A stretch of 8,846 bases of DNA from NCBI GenBank assembly GCA_902464495.1, contig CABQJK010000054.1, positions 1 through 8,846 on the forward strand, written 5' to 3'. Of this stretch, positions 1 to 5,953 are shown piece by piece. The notes below the pieces were generated by a model. That model did not search any database, had not been told where the DNA came from, and saw only the letters and a list, made by a program, of their open reading frames with translations. Each line of letters opens with the position of its first letter. Position 1 is the stretch's first letter. The stretch comes from an uncultured Collinsella sp. (GTDB lineage: Bacteria > Actinomycetota > Coriobacteriia > Coriobacteriales > Coriobacteriaceae). A program made the position numbers and the translations under genes.

Positions 1-48
1 GACGCCGACGACGCCAAACTTCATGATCTGCGCAAGGAGCTTTTGCAT
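1..48 (-). CDS. Partial GtrA-like membrane protein, N-terminal 16 codons only
   Basis: On the minus strand an ATG at 48-46 opens a frame that stays open to the window edge and encodes MQKLLAQIMKFGVVGV. The short amphipathic lead followed by KFGVVGV is the characteristic opening of GtrA-family proteins, small four-helix membrane proteins linked to moving lipid-linked sugars for wall or surface polysaccharide glucosylation. An AAGGCAGG sequence lies about 4 nt upstream of the ATG and can serve as ribosome binding site. The gene lies 78 bp downstream of the fructose-bisphosphatase stop on the same strand, so the two could be co-transcribed. Only 16 residues are visible, so the family call rests on the start motif alone; another short membrane protein is possible. 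Confidence 0.5.
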   Translation of the reverse strand, partial: MQKLLAQIMKFGVVGV

Positions 49-81
49 GGTACCTGCCTTATGGTGGCGCCGGGGCGCCGC

Positions 82-116
82 GGGGATGACAAACTCAGCA
101 AGTTTAGCCAATCCCC
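82..116. repeat. Two-part imperfect inverted repeat between fbp and the gtrA-like gene
   Basis: GGGGAT (82-87) pairs with ATCCCC (111-116), and inside this AAACT (91-95) pairs with AGTTT (101-105) around a 5-nt loop, leaving a small asymmetric internal loop. It falls in the 78-bp gap between fbp and the downstream GtrA-like start. No T-run follows on the minus strand, so it is not a textbook intrinsic terminator. It may be a weak terminator, an mRNA 3' end stabiliser or chance. Confidence 0.35.
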
Positions 117-126
117 ACGGGTGGTG

Positions 127-2043
127 CTAGGCGCGCTCCTCGATAGCACCGTTTCTATATGCATCGAGCAGCTGGCGCAGGTCCTGGATCTGGCTGCGGA
201 TCTTGGCTCCGGAATCGGTGTCGCTCACCATGCGGCGACGGTCTGCTTGGTCAAAACGGTTGGTCTCGCTCTCGATGTCCACGTTGCGTGTGAGTGCCTC
301 GGCAACCGTCGTAAAGGCCCGGTGCGACTTGAGACGGCAGCCGCGCGAGCTCGAGATGAGCGTATAGCCGGCGATACCCGTCTTGGGATGGTAGGCGCGG
401 CAGAAGCCGCCATCGATGACCAGCAGCTTGCCCTCGGCGCGGATGGGCTGCTCGCCCTTGGTGGTTTTAACGGGCGTGTGGCCGTTGATGATGTGACCGG
501 TCGGTGAGCATGCCATGGGCGCGACGCCAAACTCGCGCATGATGTCATTGCAGACCGAGGGCGACTTGGTAAGCGTAAAGTACGGGTCCATCGGCTCGAC
601 CCAGGTGCTCTTATCGGCGATATAGGCGCGCTCAAAGGTACGCACCAGGCGTCCGCTGGCGGGCGAGTTAAAGCCGATCCACAGGTACCACATCCAGTCG
701 AGAGCGTCGCGGTCGCCCACGCGCCAGGCGCGGCGGGCGATGTGGTCGCAAAAATCGAGATAATCGCGGCCAGTGTGCCAGGTGCCCAGGCAGTTCATGC
801 TGCTAAAGGTGCCGTCTTCGTTGAGTGGCACGCAGCCATGGAACAGCAGGTCGCCGTTGGCGACCTTGTACATCGAGCCGTGGGAATAGAGGAAATCGAT
901 ATGGCGATGCAGGTGATCGGCGGTGACAAACTCGGACACGAGCTTGTCGATGATGTGCTGCTCCTGAGACGTGAGCGTATAGGGGTCCGTCGGGTCGACG
1001 GTGGGGAAGTCGTTGGTCGTGAGCGGCCACACGCTGCCGTCGGCGAGCGTGACCGTGCCGGTGTCGTGGTCGATCTTGTCGAGTAGCAGGCGGTCGGTCA
1101 TATCGAACTCGGGGTGGCGCTGGATAATCTGGCCCTCGAGCTTAAAGAGCAGCACGTTGATGGCCTTGATCAGCGGGGTGATGGACTCACCGGCGGTGTA
1201 GGTGGCATCGGCAAAGGCGACAAGCTCACGCAGCGAGATGCCGTAGTCGTTCTCCAGGATCTCGTAATTGTCGTAGCGTAGGTTGTTGCGCAGCACCGTG
1301 GCGATGCAGGCAGGCTCACCGGCCGCAGCGCCCATCCACAGCAGGTCGTGGTTGCCCCACTGGATGTCGAGCGAATGGTAGGTGAGCAGGCGGTCCATAA
1401 TCTTGGCCGCGCCGCCGCCGCGGTCGAAGATGTCGCCCACCAGGTGCAGGTGGTCGACGGCCAAGCGCTTGATGAGCGAGGCAAGCGACTCGATAAAGTC
1501 GTCGGCGCTGGCGGTCTCCAGAATGGACTCCACGATGCGCTCGTGATAGCGCACGCGATAGTTGTTCTCGTCCGGATGCGTGTGCAGCAACTCGTCGATG
1601 ATATAGGCGTAATCGCGCGGGATAGCCTTACGCACCTTGGAGCGCGTGTAGCGGCTTGAAAGCGACCGGGCGACCATGATGAGCTGGTCAAGCATCGTCT
1701 TGTACCAGGTGGGCGAGTCCTCGCGCCGGCTGCGGACCAGCTCGATCTTCTCGCGCGGGTAGTAGATGAGCGTGCACAGCTCGCCCTTCTCGTCAAAGGA
1801 GAGCGTGTCGCCAAAAATCTCGTCGACATGCTCGCGCACGACGCCCGAGCAGTTGTTGAGGATGTGCATAAAGGCTTCGTACTCGCCATGCACGTCGCTC
1901 ATAAAATGCTCAGTGCCTTTGGGCAGGTTGAGGATGGCCGAGAGGTTGATGATCTCGGTAAACGCGGATTGCTCGGTGGGAAACTGTCTCGACAGCAGGC
2001 GCAGATACTTGAAGTCTTGCGGATTGCGATCGAATGCGACCAT
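127..2043 (-). CDS. fbp: Fructose-1,6-bisphosphatase, class III
   Basis: This 638-residue protein dephosphorylates fructose 1,6-bisphosphate to fructose 6-phosphate, the committed step of gluconeogenesis, in the cytoplasm. It is the Firmicutes-type class III enzyme, built on a calcineurin-like metallophosphatase core. Visible metal and catalytic motifs are SDVHGE (D50-x-H52), GDIFDRG (residues 203-209), GNHD (230-233), SHGS (H388), FHG (H402) and the late NGHTP (H521). A long insertion separates GNHD from the C-terminal histidines, as is usual here, and the length matches the family (about 640-670). I chose the ATG at 2043 because GGAAGGTG sits 4 nt upstream; a longer frame from 2088 would add 15 unrelated residues and start inside an inverted repeat. 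The gene diverges from degV, with a GtrA-like gene downstream. No missing key residue was seen. Confidence 0.95.
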   Translation of the reverse strand: MVAFDRNPQDFKYLRLLSRQFPTEQSAFTEIINLSAILNLPKGTEHFMSDVHGEYEAFMHILNNCSGVVREHVDEIFGDTLSFDEKGELCTLIYYPREKIELVRSRREDSPTWYKTMLDQLIMVARSLSSRYTRSKVRKAIPRDYAYIIDELLHTHPDENNYRVRYHERIVESILETASADDFIESLASLIKRLAVDHLHLVGDIFDRGGGAAKIMDRLLTYHSLDIQWGNHDLLWMGAAAGEPACIATVLRNNLRYDNYEILENDYGISLRELVAFADATYTAGESITPLIKAINVLLFKLEGQIIQRHPEFDMTDRLLLDKIDHDTGTVTLADGSVWPLTTNDFPTVDPTDPYTLTSQEQHIIDKLVSEFVTADHLHRHIDFLYSHGSMYKVANGDLLFHGCVPLNEDGTFSSMNCLGTWHTGRDYLDFCDHIARRAWRVGDRDALDWMWYLWIGFNSPASGRLVRTFERAYIADKSTWVEPMDPYFTLTKSPSVCNDIMREFGVAPMACSPTGHIINGHTPVKTTKGEQPIRAEGKLLVIDGGFCRAYHPKTGIAGYTLISSSRGCRLKSHRAFTTVAEALTRNVDIESETNRFDQADRRRMVSDTDSGAKIRSQIQDLRQLLDAYRNGAIEERA

Positions 2044-2047
2044 GAAA

Positions 2048-2055
2048 CACCTTCC
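2048..2055 (-). promoter_or_regulatory. Ribosome binding site of fbp
   Basis: On the minus strand GGAAGGTG ends 4 nt before the ATG at 2043. It fixes that ATG as the start over the in-frame upstream ATG at 2088. Confidence 0.7.
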
Positions 2056-2070
2056 GATAGGGCTGGTAAA

Positions 2071-2100
2071 ACTGATAAACAGCGTCAAACGTTTATCAGT
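2071..2100. repeat. Perfect 10-bp inverted repeat with 10-bp spacer, possible fbp operator
   Basis: ACTGATAAAC (2071-2080) is the exact reverse complement of GTTTATCAGT (2091-2100). The half-site centres are 20 bp apart, about two helical turns, which puts both on the same DNA face. The element ends 27 bp upstream of the fbp start codon. On the minus strand the upstream arm contains a -10-like GATAAA (2097-2092), with TCGAAA 17 bp further up, so it may overlap the fbp promoter. A regulator binding site is the likeliest reading. Read as RNA on the minus strand, it would form a 10-bp stem followed by TTTT, so an attenuator is the alternative. Confidence 0.6.
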
Positions 2101-2183
2101 ATGCGCCGCTTTTGTTTCGATTGGGGATGGGCGGCCGAATTGTTAGCCGAACGGTTTGGTAAATCGATTTAGTGGAGGTAGAT

Positions 2184-2207
2184 ATGGCGGTTGAGTGGAG
2201 ACGATAG
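2184..2207 (+). CDS. Possible 7-codon leader ORF (MAVEWRR)
   Basis: GTGGAGG (2172-2178) lies 5 nt before an ATG that opens a seven-codon frame, MAVEWRR, ending in TAG. The ribosome binding site is better than expected by chance, but the peptide is tiny, no promoter is evident, and degV starts 156 bp downstream behind its own extended -10. It is a candidate only, and chance is the simpler explanation. Confidence 0.15.
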   Translation: MAVEWRR

Positions 2208-2324
2208 AGGGTGTTTTCTCAGATATTTATGCGTGGGGTCGGTGGAAACGATGGTGGTAAAGATGTTCGCTATTTTTGGTTCGATTTGGTAAATAGTGGA
2301 CATATGTACCGTATGTAGGCTCAC

Positions 2325-2335
2325 TGTGCGATAAT
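2325..2335 (+). promoter_or_regulatory. Extended -10 promoter element of degV
   Basis: TGTGCGATAAT contains the extended TGN followed by a near-consensus -10 GATAAT (2330-2335). The predicted start of transcription is near 2342, giving a leader of about 22 nt that holds the ribosome binding site. No good -35 is visible 17 bp upstream, as is usual for extended -10 promoters. The same 11 bases occur upstream of the MetRS-like gene on the other strand. Confidence 0.55.
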
Positions 2336-2350
2336 TTGCGCAGCAATGAG

Positions 2351-2357
2351 TAAGGAG
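2351..2357 (+). promoter_or_regulatory. Ribosome binding site of degV
   Basis: TAAGGAG ends 6 nt before the ATG at 2364. It decides for that ATG over the in-frame ATG at 2346, which lies upstream of the site and has no ribosome binding site of its own. Confidence 0.75.
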
Positions 2358-2363
2358 CCTCAT

Positions 2364-3254
2364 ATGAGTGATTTTGTCCTGACCTGTGAATCCGCCGCCG
2401 ATCGAACTCGGGAGTTCTTTGAATCGCGCAATATCCCTGTCGTGTGTTTTCATTACGAGATCGACGATGTTGTCTATACGGACGATCTGTATCAGTCGAT
2501 TACGCCGGACGAGTTTTTTGCCCAGATATCCGCGGGCGCCATGCCCAAGACGTCTCAGGTGAGCGTGGGTGAGTACGAGGAGTTTTGGGAGCCGCTTGTT
2601 GCCGAGGGTAAAGACGTGCTGCACCTGACGTTGTCGTCGGGTATTTCGGGTACGTATGGCTCGGCTTGCGTTGCGGCGCAGATGCTCGCGGATCGCTATC
2701 CCCAGGGCGGCAAGGTGCGCGTCATCGATTCGCTGGCGGCGTCTTCGGGCTTTGGCCTGCTGGCGGAATGTGCCGCCGACGTGCGCGATAGCGGGGCTTC
2801 ACTCGACGAGACGGCTGCCTGGATCGAGGAGCACAAGCTCAACCTGCACCACTGGTTCTTCTCGACCGATCTGTCGAGCTACCTGCGCGGCGGTCGCATT
2901 TCGGCTGCGAGCGCAATCATCGGCACGGCGCTTAAGATTTGCCCGCTTATGACGGTCGATTGCGAAGGTGGGCTGTCGCCACGTGAGAAGATTCGCACTA
3001 AGAAGCGCGCGATTTCCGAGATGGCTCAGACCATGATGGCACACGTGCAGGACGGTGCGGATTATTCGGGTAAGTGCATCATGTCGCACTCGGCGTGCCG
3101 CGAGGATGCCGAGGCAGTTGCGGCGCTGATCGAGGAACAGATTCCGCAGCTTAAAGGCAAGATTGAGATCAATAACATCGGTACTCTGATTGGCTCGCAT
3201 ACCGGACCTGGTACGGTGGCGCTCTTCTTTATGGGCGACAAGCGCGTGGATTAG
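2364..3254 (+). CDS. DegV family fatty-acid-binding protein (FakB-like)
   Basis: This 296-residue protein belongs to the DegV/FakB family. Such proteins bind a fatty acid in a deep pocket and, in characterised Firmicutes, present it to the kinase FakA for phosphorylation before phospholipid synthesis. Family motifs occur in order: an N-terminal LTCESAADRT strand-loop, TSQVS (63-67), LSSGISGTY (90-98), IDS (121-123), LRGGRIS (174-180) and IGSHTGPG (276-283). The two ends of the binding site, Ser/Thr in TSQVS and Arg/His in LRGGR and GSHTGPG, look intact. The first motif reads CES where many members have DST, a mild variation. The gene stands alone between a divergent fbp and a convergent gene, and no FakA kinase gene is in the window, so the actual lipid and partner are unknown. 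Confidence 0.93.
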   Translation: MSDFVLTCESAADRTREFFESRNIPVVCFHYEIDDVVYTDDLYQSITPDEFFAQISAGAMPKTSQVSVGEYEEFWEPLVAEGKDVLHLTLSSGISGTYGSACVAAQMLADRYPQGGKVRVIDSLAASSGFGLLAECAADVRDSGASLDETAAWIEEHKLNLHHWFFSTDLSSYLRGGRISAASAIIGTALKICPLMTVDCEGGLSPREKIRTKKRAISEMAQTMMAHVQDGADYSGKCIMSHSACREDAEAVAALIEEQIPQLKGKIEINNIGTLIGSHTGPGTVALFFMGDKRVD

Positions 3255-3295
3255 TTTGCCCCATCACATCGCTGCATGATTGCTCAAACGAAAAC

Positions 3296-3323
3296 GGCCC
3301 GCCTCACGTTTGTGGGGCGGGCC
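3296..3323. terminator. Shared intrinsic terminator between convergent degV and the TIM-barrel gene
   Basis: GGCCCGCCTCAC (3296-3307), a 4-nt loop and GTGGGGCGGGCC (3312-3323) form a 12-bp stem with one G-T wobble. On the minus strand it is followed by GTTTTCGTTTG, a proper T-rich tail for the gene ending at 3336. On the plus strand the tail TTGCTGTTGG is poorer, so termination of degV may be less efficient. Confidence 0.85.
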
Positions 3324-3335
3324 TTGCTGTTGGGG

Positions 3336-4427
3336 TTAGCGTTTCTTTCCGCGGAAGAAGAAGCCGTGCAGTGACGGCTTGAGGCCGCGGTTGGCGCGAT
3401 GCTCCTCGACGCGCTCGTGGATCGAAGCGACGCGCTCGATGACTTCGTCGGGAATCGGCACGTCGGGATTCATATTCTCGACCTGGCTGACCTCGGCGGC
3501 GGAGACCTGGTCGATAATGGGCACATCGTCGTGCGAGATGACAGGTGTGGCGTCTTCCTTCATCTTGCGATAACGCTGCATCATGTCGGTCTGTAGCTGC
3601 TGGGCCGAAGGCGGCGTCCAGATGATGGCGTTGGCGCCGGCGGCGATGGTCTCACGGATGCTCTCGGGCGTCTTGCCGCCCGGCGCGATGAGCGGCAGGT
3701 TGGGATAGTGCTTGCGCAGCTCGCGTAGGACCTGGGGCGTGTTCTTGCCGGCGGCGATGTTGAGAATCTTGGCTCCAGCGCGCACCTTGGCGTGGGCATC
3801 GTCGTCGCAGCGAACGACCGTAGCGATGACGGGGATGTCGGCGATGTTGGTGATGTGCTCGACCATCTCGGCGGTGGCGGGGGAGTTGACCACACAGCCC
3901 GCCGCGCCCTGCATCTCGGAGACGGCTGCCATCTGAACGGAGCGCTTGCCGGTGGTGGTGCCACCGCCCACGCCTACGAAGACCGGGCACTCGGCGACGG
4001 TCAGCAGCGCCTGCGTAATGGCGGGCTGCGGCGTGAAGGGGTAAACGGCAAAGACGGCATCGGCGTTGGAGTTGCGGATGACCGCGACGTCGGTGGTGTA
4101 GATGAGCGATTTGATACGACGGCCGAAGAGCGTGAAGCCGCTGGCCTCCTCAATCTCGTCAGGCATGCGAAGGGCCGCCTTGCGCAGGCGCCCGTCGATG
4201 GGCAGCGGCTCCATGGGAAGCAGTCCGTTGGGGGTCACGGCTACCTGGGGTTCGGTGAACTCGTCTGCGAGCTCGACCTCGGAGAAATCGACCGAGGCGA
4301 CGATGTCCTCGTGAACCTCGGCGGGCACATCGATGGGGGCTTGGTCGTTTGCCGCGGCAGGCGTGTCGAAGGAGCTGGTGCCGACGAAGGCGTCGACGCG
4401 CTCATTTAGATCGTTGAGGGTATCCAT
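3336..4427 (-). CDS. TIM-barrel-like protein of unknown function (often named 'hydrolase')
   Basis: This 363-residue protein has a central region (about 105-290) of alternating strands and helices. Landmarks are SLIYTTDVAVIRNSNADAV, AVYPFTPQP, CPVFVGVGGGTTTGKRS (147-163), GCVVNSP, IPVIATVV, AKILNIAAGKNTP and a late PGGKTPESIRETIAAGANAI (249-268). The last resembles the phosphate-binding loop of TIM-barrel aldolases and indole-glycerol-phosphate-synthase-like enzymes. From memory, clostridial relatives are labelled 'hydrolase' without a proven reaction. Residues 1-75 are an acidic, Ala/Pro-rich, probably disordered extension, and residues 290-363 form a helical tail ending in basic RGKKR. The glycine-rich loop resembles Walker A but lacks Ser/Thr after GK, so nucleotide binding is not claimed. 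There is no good ribosome binding site before the ATG at 4427. The gene stands alone between convergent degV and a divergent small ORF. Confidence 0.75.
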   Translation of the reverse strand: MDTLNDLNERVDAFVGTSSFDTPAAANDQAPIDVPAEVHEDIVASVDFSEVELADEFTEPQVAVTPNGLLPMEPLPIDGRLRKAALRMPDEIEEASGFTLFGRRIKSLIYTTDVAVIRNSNADAVFAVYPFTPQPAITQALLTVAECPVFVGVGGGTTTGKRSVQMAAVSEMQGAAGCVVNSPATAEMVEHITNIADIPVIATVVRCDDDAHAKVRAGAKILNIAAGKNTPQVLRELRKHYPNLPLIAPGGKTPESIRETIAAGANAIIWTPPSAQQLQTDMMQRYRKMKEDATPVISHDDVPIIDQVSAAEVSQVENMNPDVPIPDEVIERVASIHERVEEHRANRGLKPSLHGFFFRGKKR

Positions 4428-4436
4428 GGAAGCTCG

Positions 4437-4442
4437 ATTCTA
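4437..4442 (-). promoter_or_regulatory. Possible -10 box of the TIM-barrel gene
   Basis: Read on the minus strand, TAGAAT places the predicted start of transcription near 4430-4428, next to the ATG at 4427. Together with the lack of a ribosome binding site this suggests a leaderless message. No convincing -35 is seen, so the call is weak. Confidence 0.3.
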
Positions 4443-4578
4443 TGTGATGACGGCCGGCGCGATGCAGCCGGAATTGCGAATGCTAAATCGTTTGACGAGT
4501 TGATTTTTCCCCGCCGCGCCATCCGTTAGACCGAAGGGCCGGCGAACGTGAAGGAGCTGTGGTGGCGGGTATTGAGGT

Positions 4579-4586
4579 GCTATCTT
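4579..4586 (+). promoter_or_regulatory. Candidate extended -10 of the 56-residue membrane protein gene
   Basis: TGC (4578-4580) immediately precedes TATCTT (4581-4586), an extended -10 arrangement. Transcription would begin near 4593, leaving about 26 nt of leader with the ribosome binding site AGAGAGGTG. No good -35 is visible. Confidence 0.4.
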
Positions 4587-4618
4587 GAATGTCCCGTTTA
4601 AAAGAGAGGTGACGCGGT

Positions 4619-4789
4619 ATGGAATTGACAGCAATGTTTGGCTCGATTGGCCTGTGTGTGGGCGCAATCGTTGCCGCCGCGGTCATCTACTTTGTGGTCA
4701 CGGCCATTAAGGGCAAAAGGGCCGAACGCAAGGAGCGCGCGATGCTTAAACAGCATCGCGACCAGCAGGGCAAACGCGCACGGAGATAG
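4619..4789 (+). CDS. Small single-span membrane protein, 56 residues, unknown function
   Basis: The ATG at 4619 opens a 56-residue frame that ends in TAG at 4787-4789. The sequence starts MELTAMFGSIGLCVGAIV. Residues about 7-30 form one hydrophobic helix (LCVGAIVAAAVIYFVVTAI), followed by a strongly basic tail (KGKRAERKERAMLKQHRDQQGKRARR) of Lys, Arg and Gln. By the positive-inside rule the C-terminus should be cytoplasmic. AGAGAGGTG lies about 8 nt upstream of the ATG. The gene has an extended -10 candidate upstream and codon use like its neighbours, which supports a real gene despite its size. It converges with the methyltransferase gene, with a 24-bp gap, and I recognise no family. A basic tail behind one helix could bind anionic lipid, RNA or a protein partner, but nothing in the sequence decides this. 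Confidence 0.7.
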   Translation: MELTAMFGSIGLCVGAIVAAAVIYFVVTAIKGKRAERKERAMLKQHRDQQGKRARR

Positions 4790-4802
4790 CTTGTTGAGTT
4801 TT

Positions 4803-4833
4803 TGATCCGTGCGCTAGCTGCGTTTTCGGATCA
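4803..4833. repeat. 7-bp inverted repeat at the 3' end of the methyltransferase gene
   Basis: TGATCCG (4803-4809) and CGGATCA (4827-4833) are perfect inverted copies 17 bp apart, spanning the methyltransferase stop codon. No T-run follows on the minus strand; on the plus strand the left arm is preceded by GAGTTTT. It could be a weak transcript end signal for this convergent junction, but the support is thin. Confidence 0.25.
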
Positions 4834-5917
4834 GGGCAATGTAGAAGCCCTCAAATTCGCGGCTGGGCGGAATGGTGAGCGTGCCGGGCAGGCCGTTGGC
4901 GATGGCCGATACCTGACCCGCGGCAATGGCCTCGGTCAGGGCGTTGGACTCGATGCGCGGCTCCTCGCCAGCTTCCTGGGCGCGGCGTGCCTCACTTTCG
5001 CTTGGCGTGCCGTCGAGGGGGATGAGCTCGCAGTCCATATGCTTGTCGAGGGCCTCTTGCAGGGCGTCCTCGTTTTCCTGCGGCAAGATCGAACAAGTCG
5101 AATAGACGAGCGTGCCGCCCGGTTTGAGGGCTCCCATGGCGCGGTCCAGAAGTGCTCGCTGCGAGCGGGCACACTTGCTCAGCAACTGCTCGGTCAGGCC
5201 GCGCAGGCTTTTCTCGTTGCCGCTGATGACGGTGCCCGTGCCGGTGCAGGGAGCGTCGAGCAGGATGCGGTCAAAGCGGAAGAACTCGTCGAGCTCTCGT
5301 GCGTCGATGCGCATGACGGGCACGTTTTTTGCGCCTTGGCGGTGGAGGTTGGCTTCGAGCTTCTCGGCGCGGGGAATGCTCATCTCGCAGGCGGTAAGGT
5401 GCGCCTGTCCCTGCGTGAGGGCGGCGATCTGCGTCGTCTTGCCACCGGGGGCCGCGCACATGTCCAGGATGTCCTCGCCTGCCTGGGCGCCCAGGACCAA
5501 CGGCGGCATCATGGACGACAGACTTTGCAAGTAGATCTTGCCGTCGCGGTAGATGTCGAGGTCCCACAGGTCGGAAACCTGGGCCTCGGGCAGGATGAAG
5601 GCGTCTGGGTACCAGGTGACGGGGTTGTGGGCGATGCCGGCGGCATCGAGCGCCGCAGCGATGTCCTCGGCGGTTGCCTTGAGCGTGTTGGCGCGCAGCG
5701 TGACCGGGCGTGTGGCCGCGGCGCCGAAGCCCTCGATCATGAGCTCGGCATCGGCGGGCGCATAGGCGCCGGCAACCGTGTCGACCATAAAGCGCGGCAG
5801 GTCGGCGGCGGAGTGTTGGGCGGCAAGCTGGTCGGAAAGCTCGGTAGCAGCAAACTGCCTGAGCTTGAGCTCGGCCTTGACCTGCTTTTTCTGCTTACGA
5901 CGACGCGGCTTGGACAT
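4814..5917 (-). CDS. RsmB/NOP2/Sun-family RNA (cytosine-5)-methyltransferase
   Basis: This 367-residue protein is a class I SAM-dependent methyltransferase that puts a methyl group on C5 of a cytosine, most likely in rRNA. The SAM-binding motif I is DMCAAPGGK (152-160). Motif IV is DAPCTGTG (Pro223-Cys224), and motif VI is YSTCS with the catalytic Cys at 275; the two-cysteine arrangement is intact. Residues 1-20 are very basic (PRRRKQKKQVK), probably for RNA contact, and about 25-145 form the N-terminal RNA-binding part of this family. A late FEGFYIALIRK completes the fold. No C-terminal PUA-type domain is evident, which is shorter than RsmF-like members. The ATG at 5917 has GGAAGGAAAGA about 4 nt upstream. 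It follows the MetRS-like gene by 36 bp and is probably co-transcribed. The exact target base cannot be read from the sequence. Confidence 0.93.
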   Translation of the reverse strand: MSKPRRRKQKKQVKAELKLRQFAATELSDQLAAQHSAADLPRFMVDTVAGAYAPADAELMIEGFGAAATRPVTLRANTLKATAEDIAAALDAAGIAHNPVTWYPDAFILPEAQVSDLWDLDIYRDGKIYLQSLSSMMPPLVLGAQAGEDILDMCAAPGGKTTQIAALTQGQAHLTACEMSIPRAEKLEANLHRQGAKNVPVMRIDARELDEFFRFDRILLDAPCTGTGTVISGNEKSLRGLTEQLLSKCARSQRALLDRAMGALKPGGTLVYSTCSILPQENEDALQEALDKHMDCELIPLDGTPSESEARRAQEAGEEPRIESNALTEAIAAGQVSAIANGLPGTLTIPPSREFEGFYIALIRKRS

Positions 5918-5953
5918 CCGTCTTTCCTTCCCATTCCATTACATGTCGAGTGT

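Larger units (their letters stand above)
2044..2363. other. Divergent intergenic region between fbp and degV (320 bp)
   Basis: This spacer is clearly more AT-rich than the genes and holds no convincing protein gene. From left to right it contains the fbp ribosome binding site, a 10-10-10 inverted repeat (2071-2100), a 12-bp palindrome TAAATCGATTTA (2160-2171), a direct repeat TTTGGTAAAT (2155-2164 and 2285-2294), two copies of GTGGARACGAT (2195-2205 and 2242-2252), an 8-bp palindrome ACATATGT (2300-2307), and the degV extended -10 and ribosome binding site. A 151-codon minus-strand frame crosses it and the degV start; I judge it spurious. Confidence 0.6.

Noticed and set aside
1170..1889. A 239-codon minus-strand frame inside fbp
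   Set aside because: It overlaps fbp in another frame and encodes a Ser/Arg/Thr-rich sequence without motifs, as expected for a shadow frame.
2043..2088. Longer fbp start at 2088
   Set aside because: It starts within the 10-10-10 inverted repeat, has no ribosome binding site, and adds 15 residues unlike the family. The ATG at 2043 has GGAAGGTG.
2169..2624. A 151-codon minus-strand frame over the spacer and the start of degV
   Set aside because: It runs through the degV promoter, ribosome binding site and N-terminus on the opposite strand and has no ribosome binding site or recognisable domain.
3938..3976. Walker A-like glycine-rich loop GGGTTTGKRS in the TIM-barrel protein
   Set aside because: A P-loop needs Ser or Thr directly after GK, and here Arg follows. 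No Walker B is seen, and the segment fits a barrel loop.
3792..4409. A 205-codon plus-strand frame antisense to the TIM-barrel gene
   Set aside because: It is Gly/Asp/Val-rich and featureless, and the opposite strand carries a gene with a real terminator and conserved loops.
4559..4588. Short GTG-started frame (MVAGIEVLS) behind AAGGAG at 4551-4556
   Set aside because: The frame has nine codons and overlaps the candidate -10 of the next gene, so it would not be on that transcript. No other support was seen.
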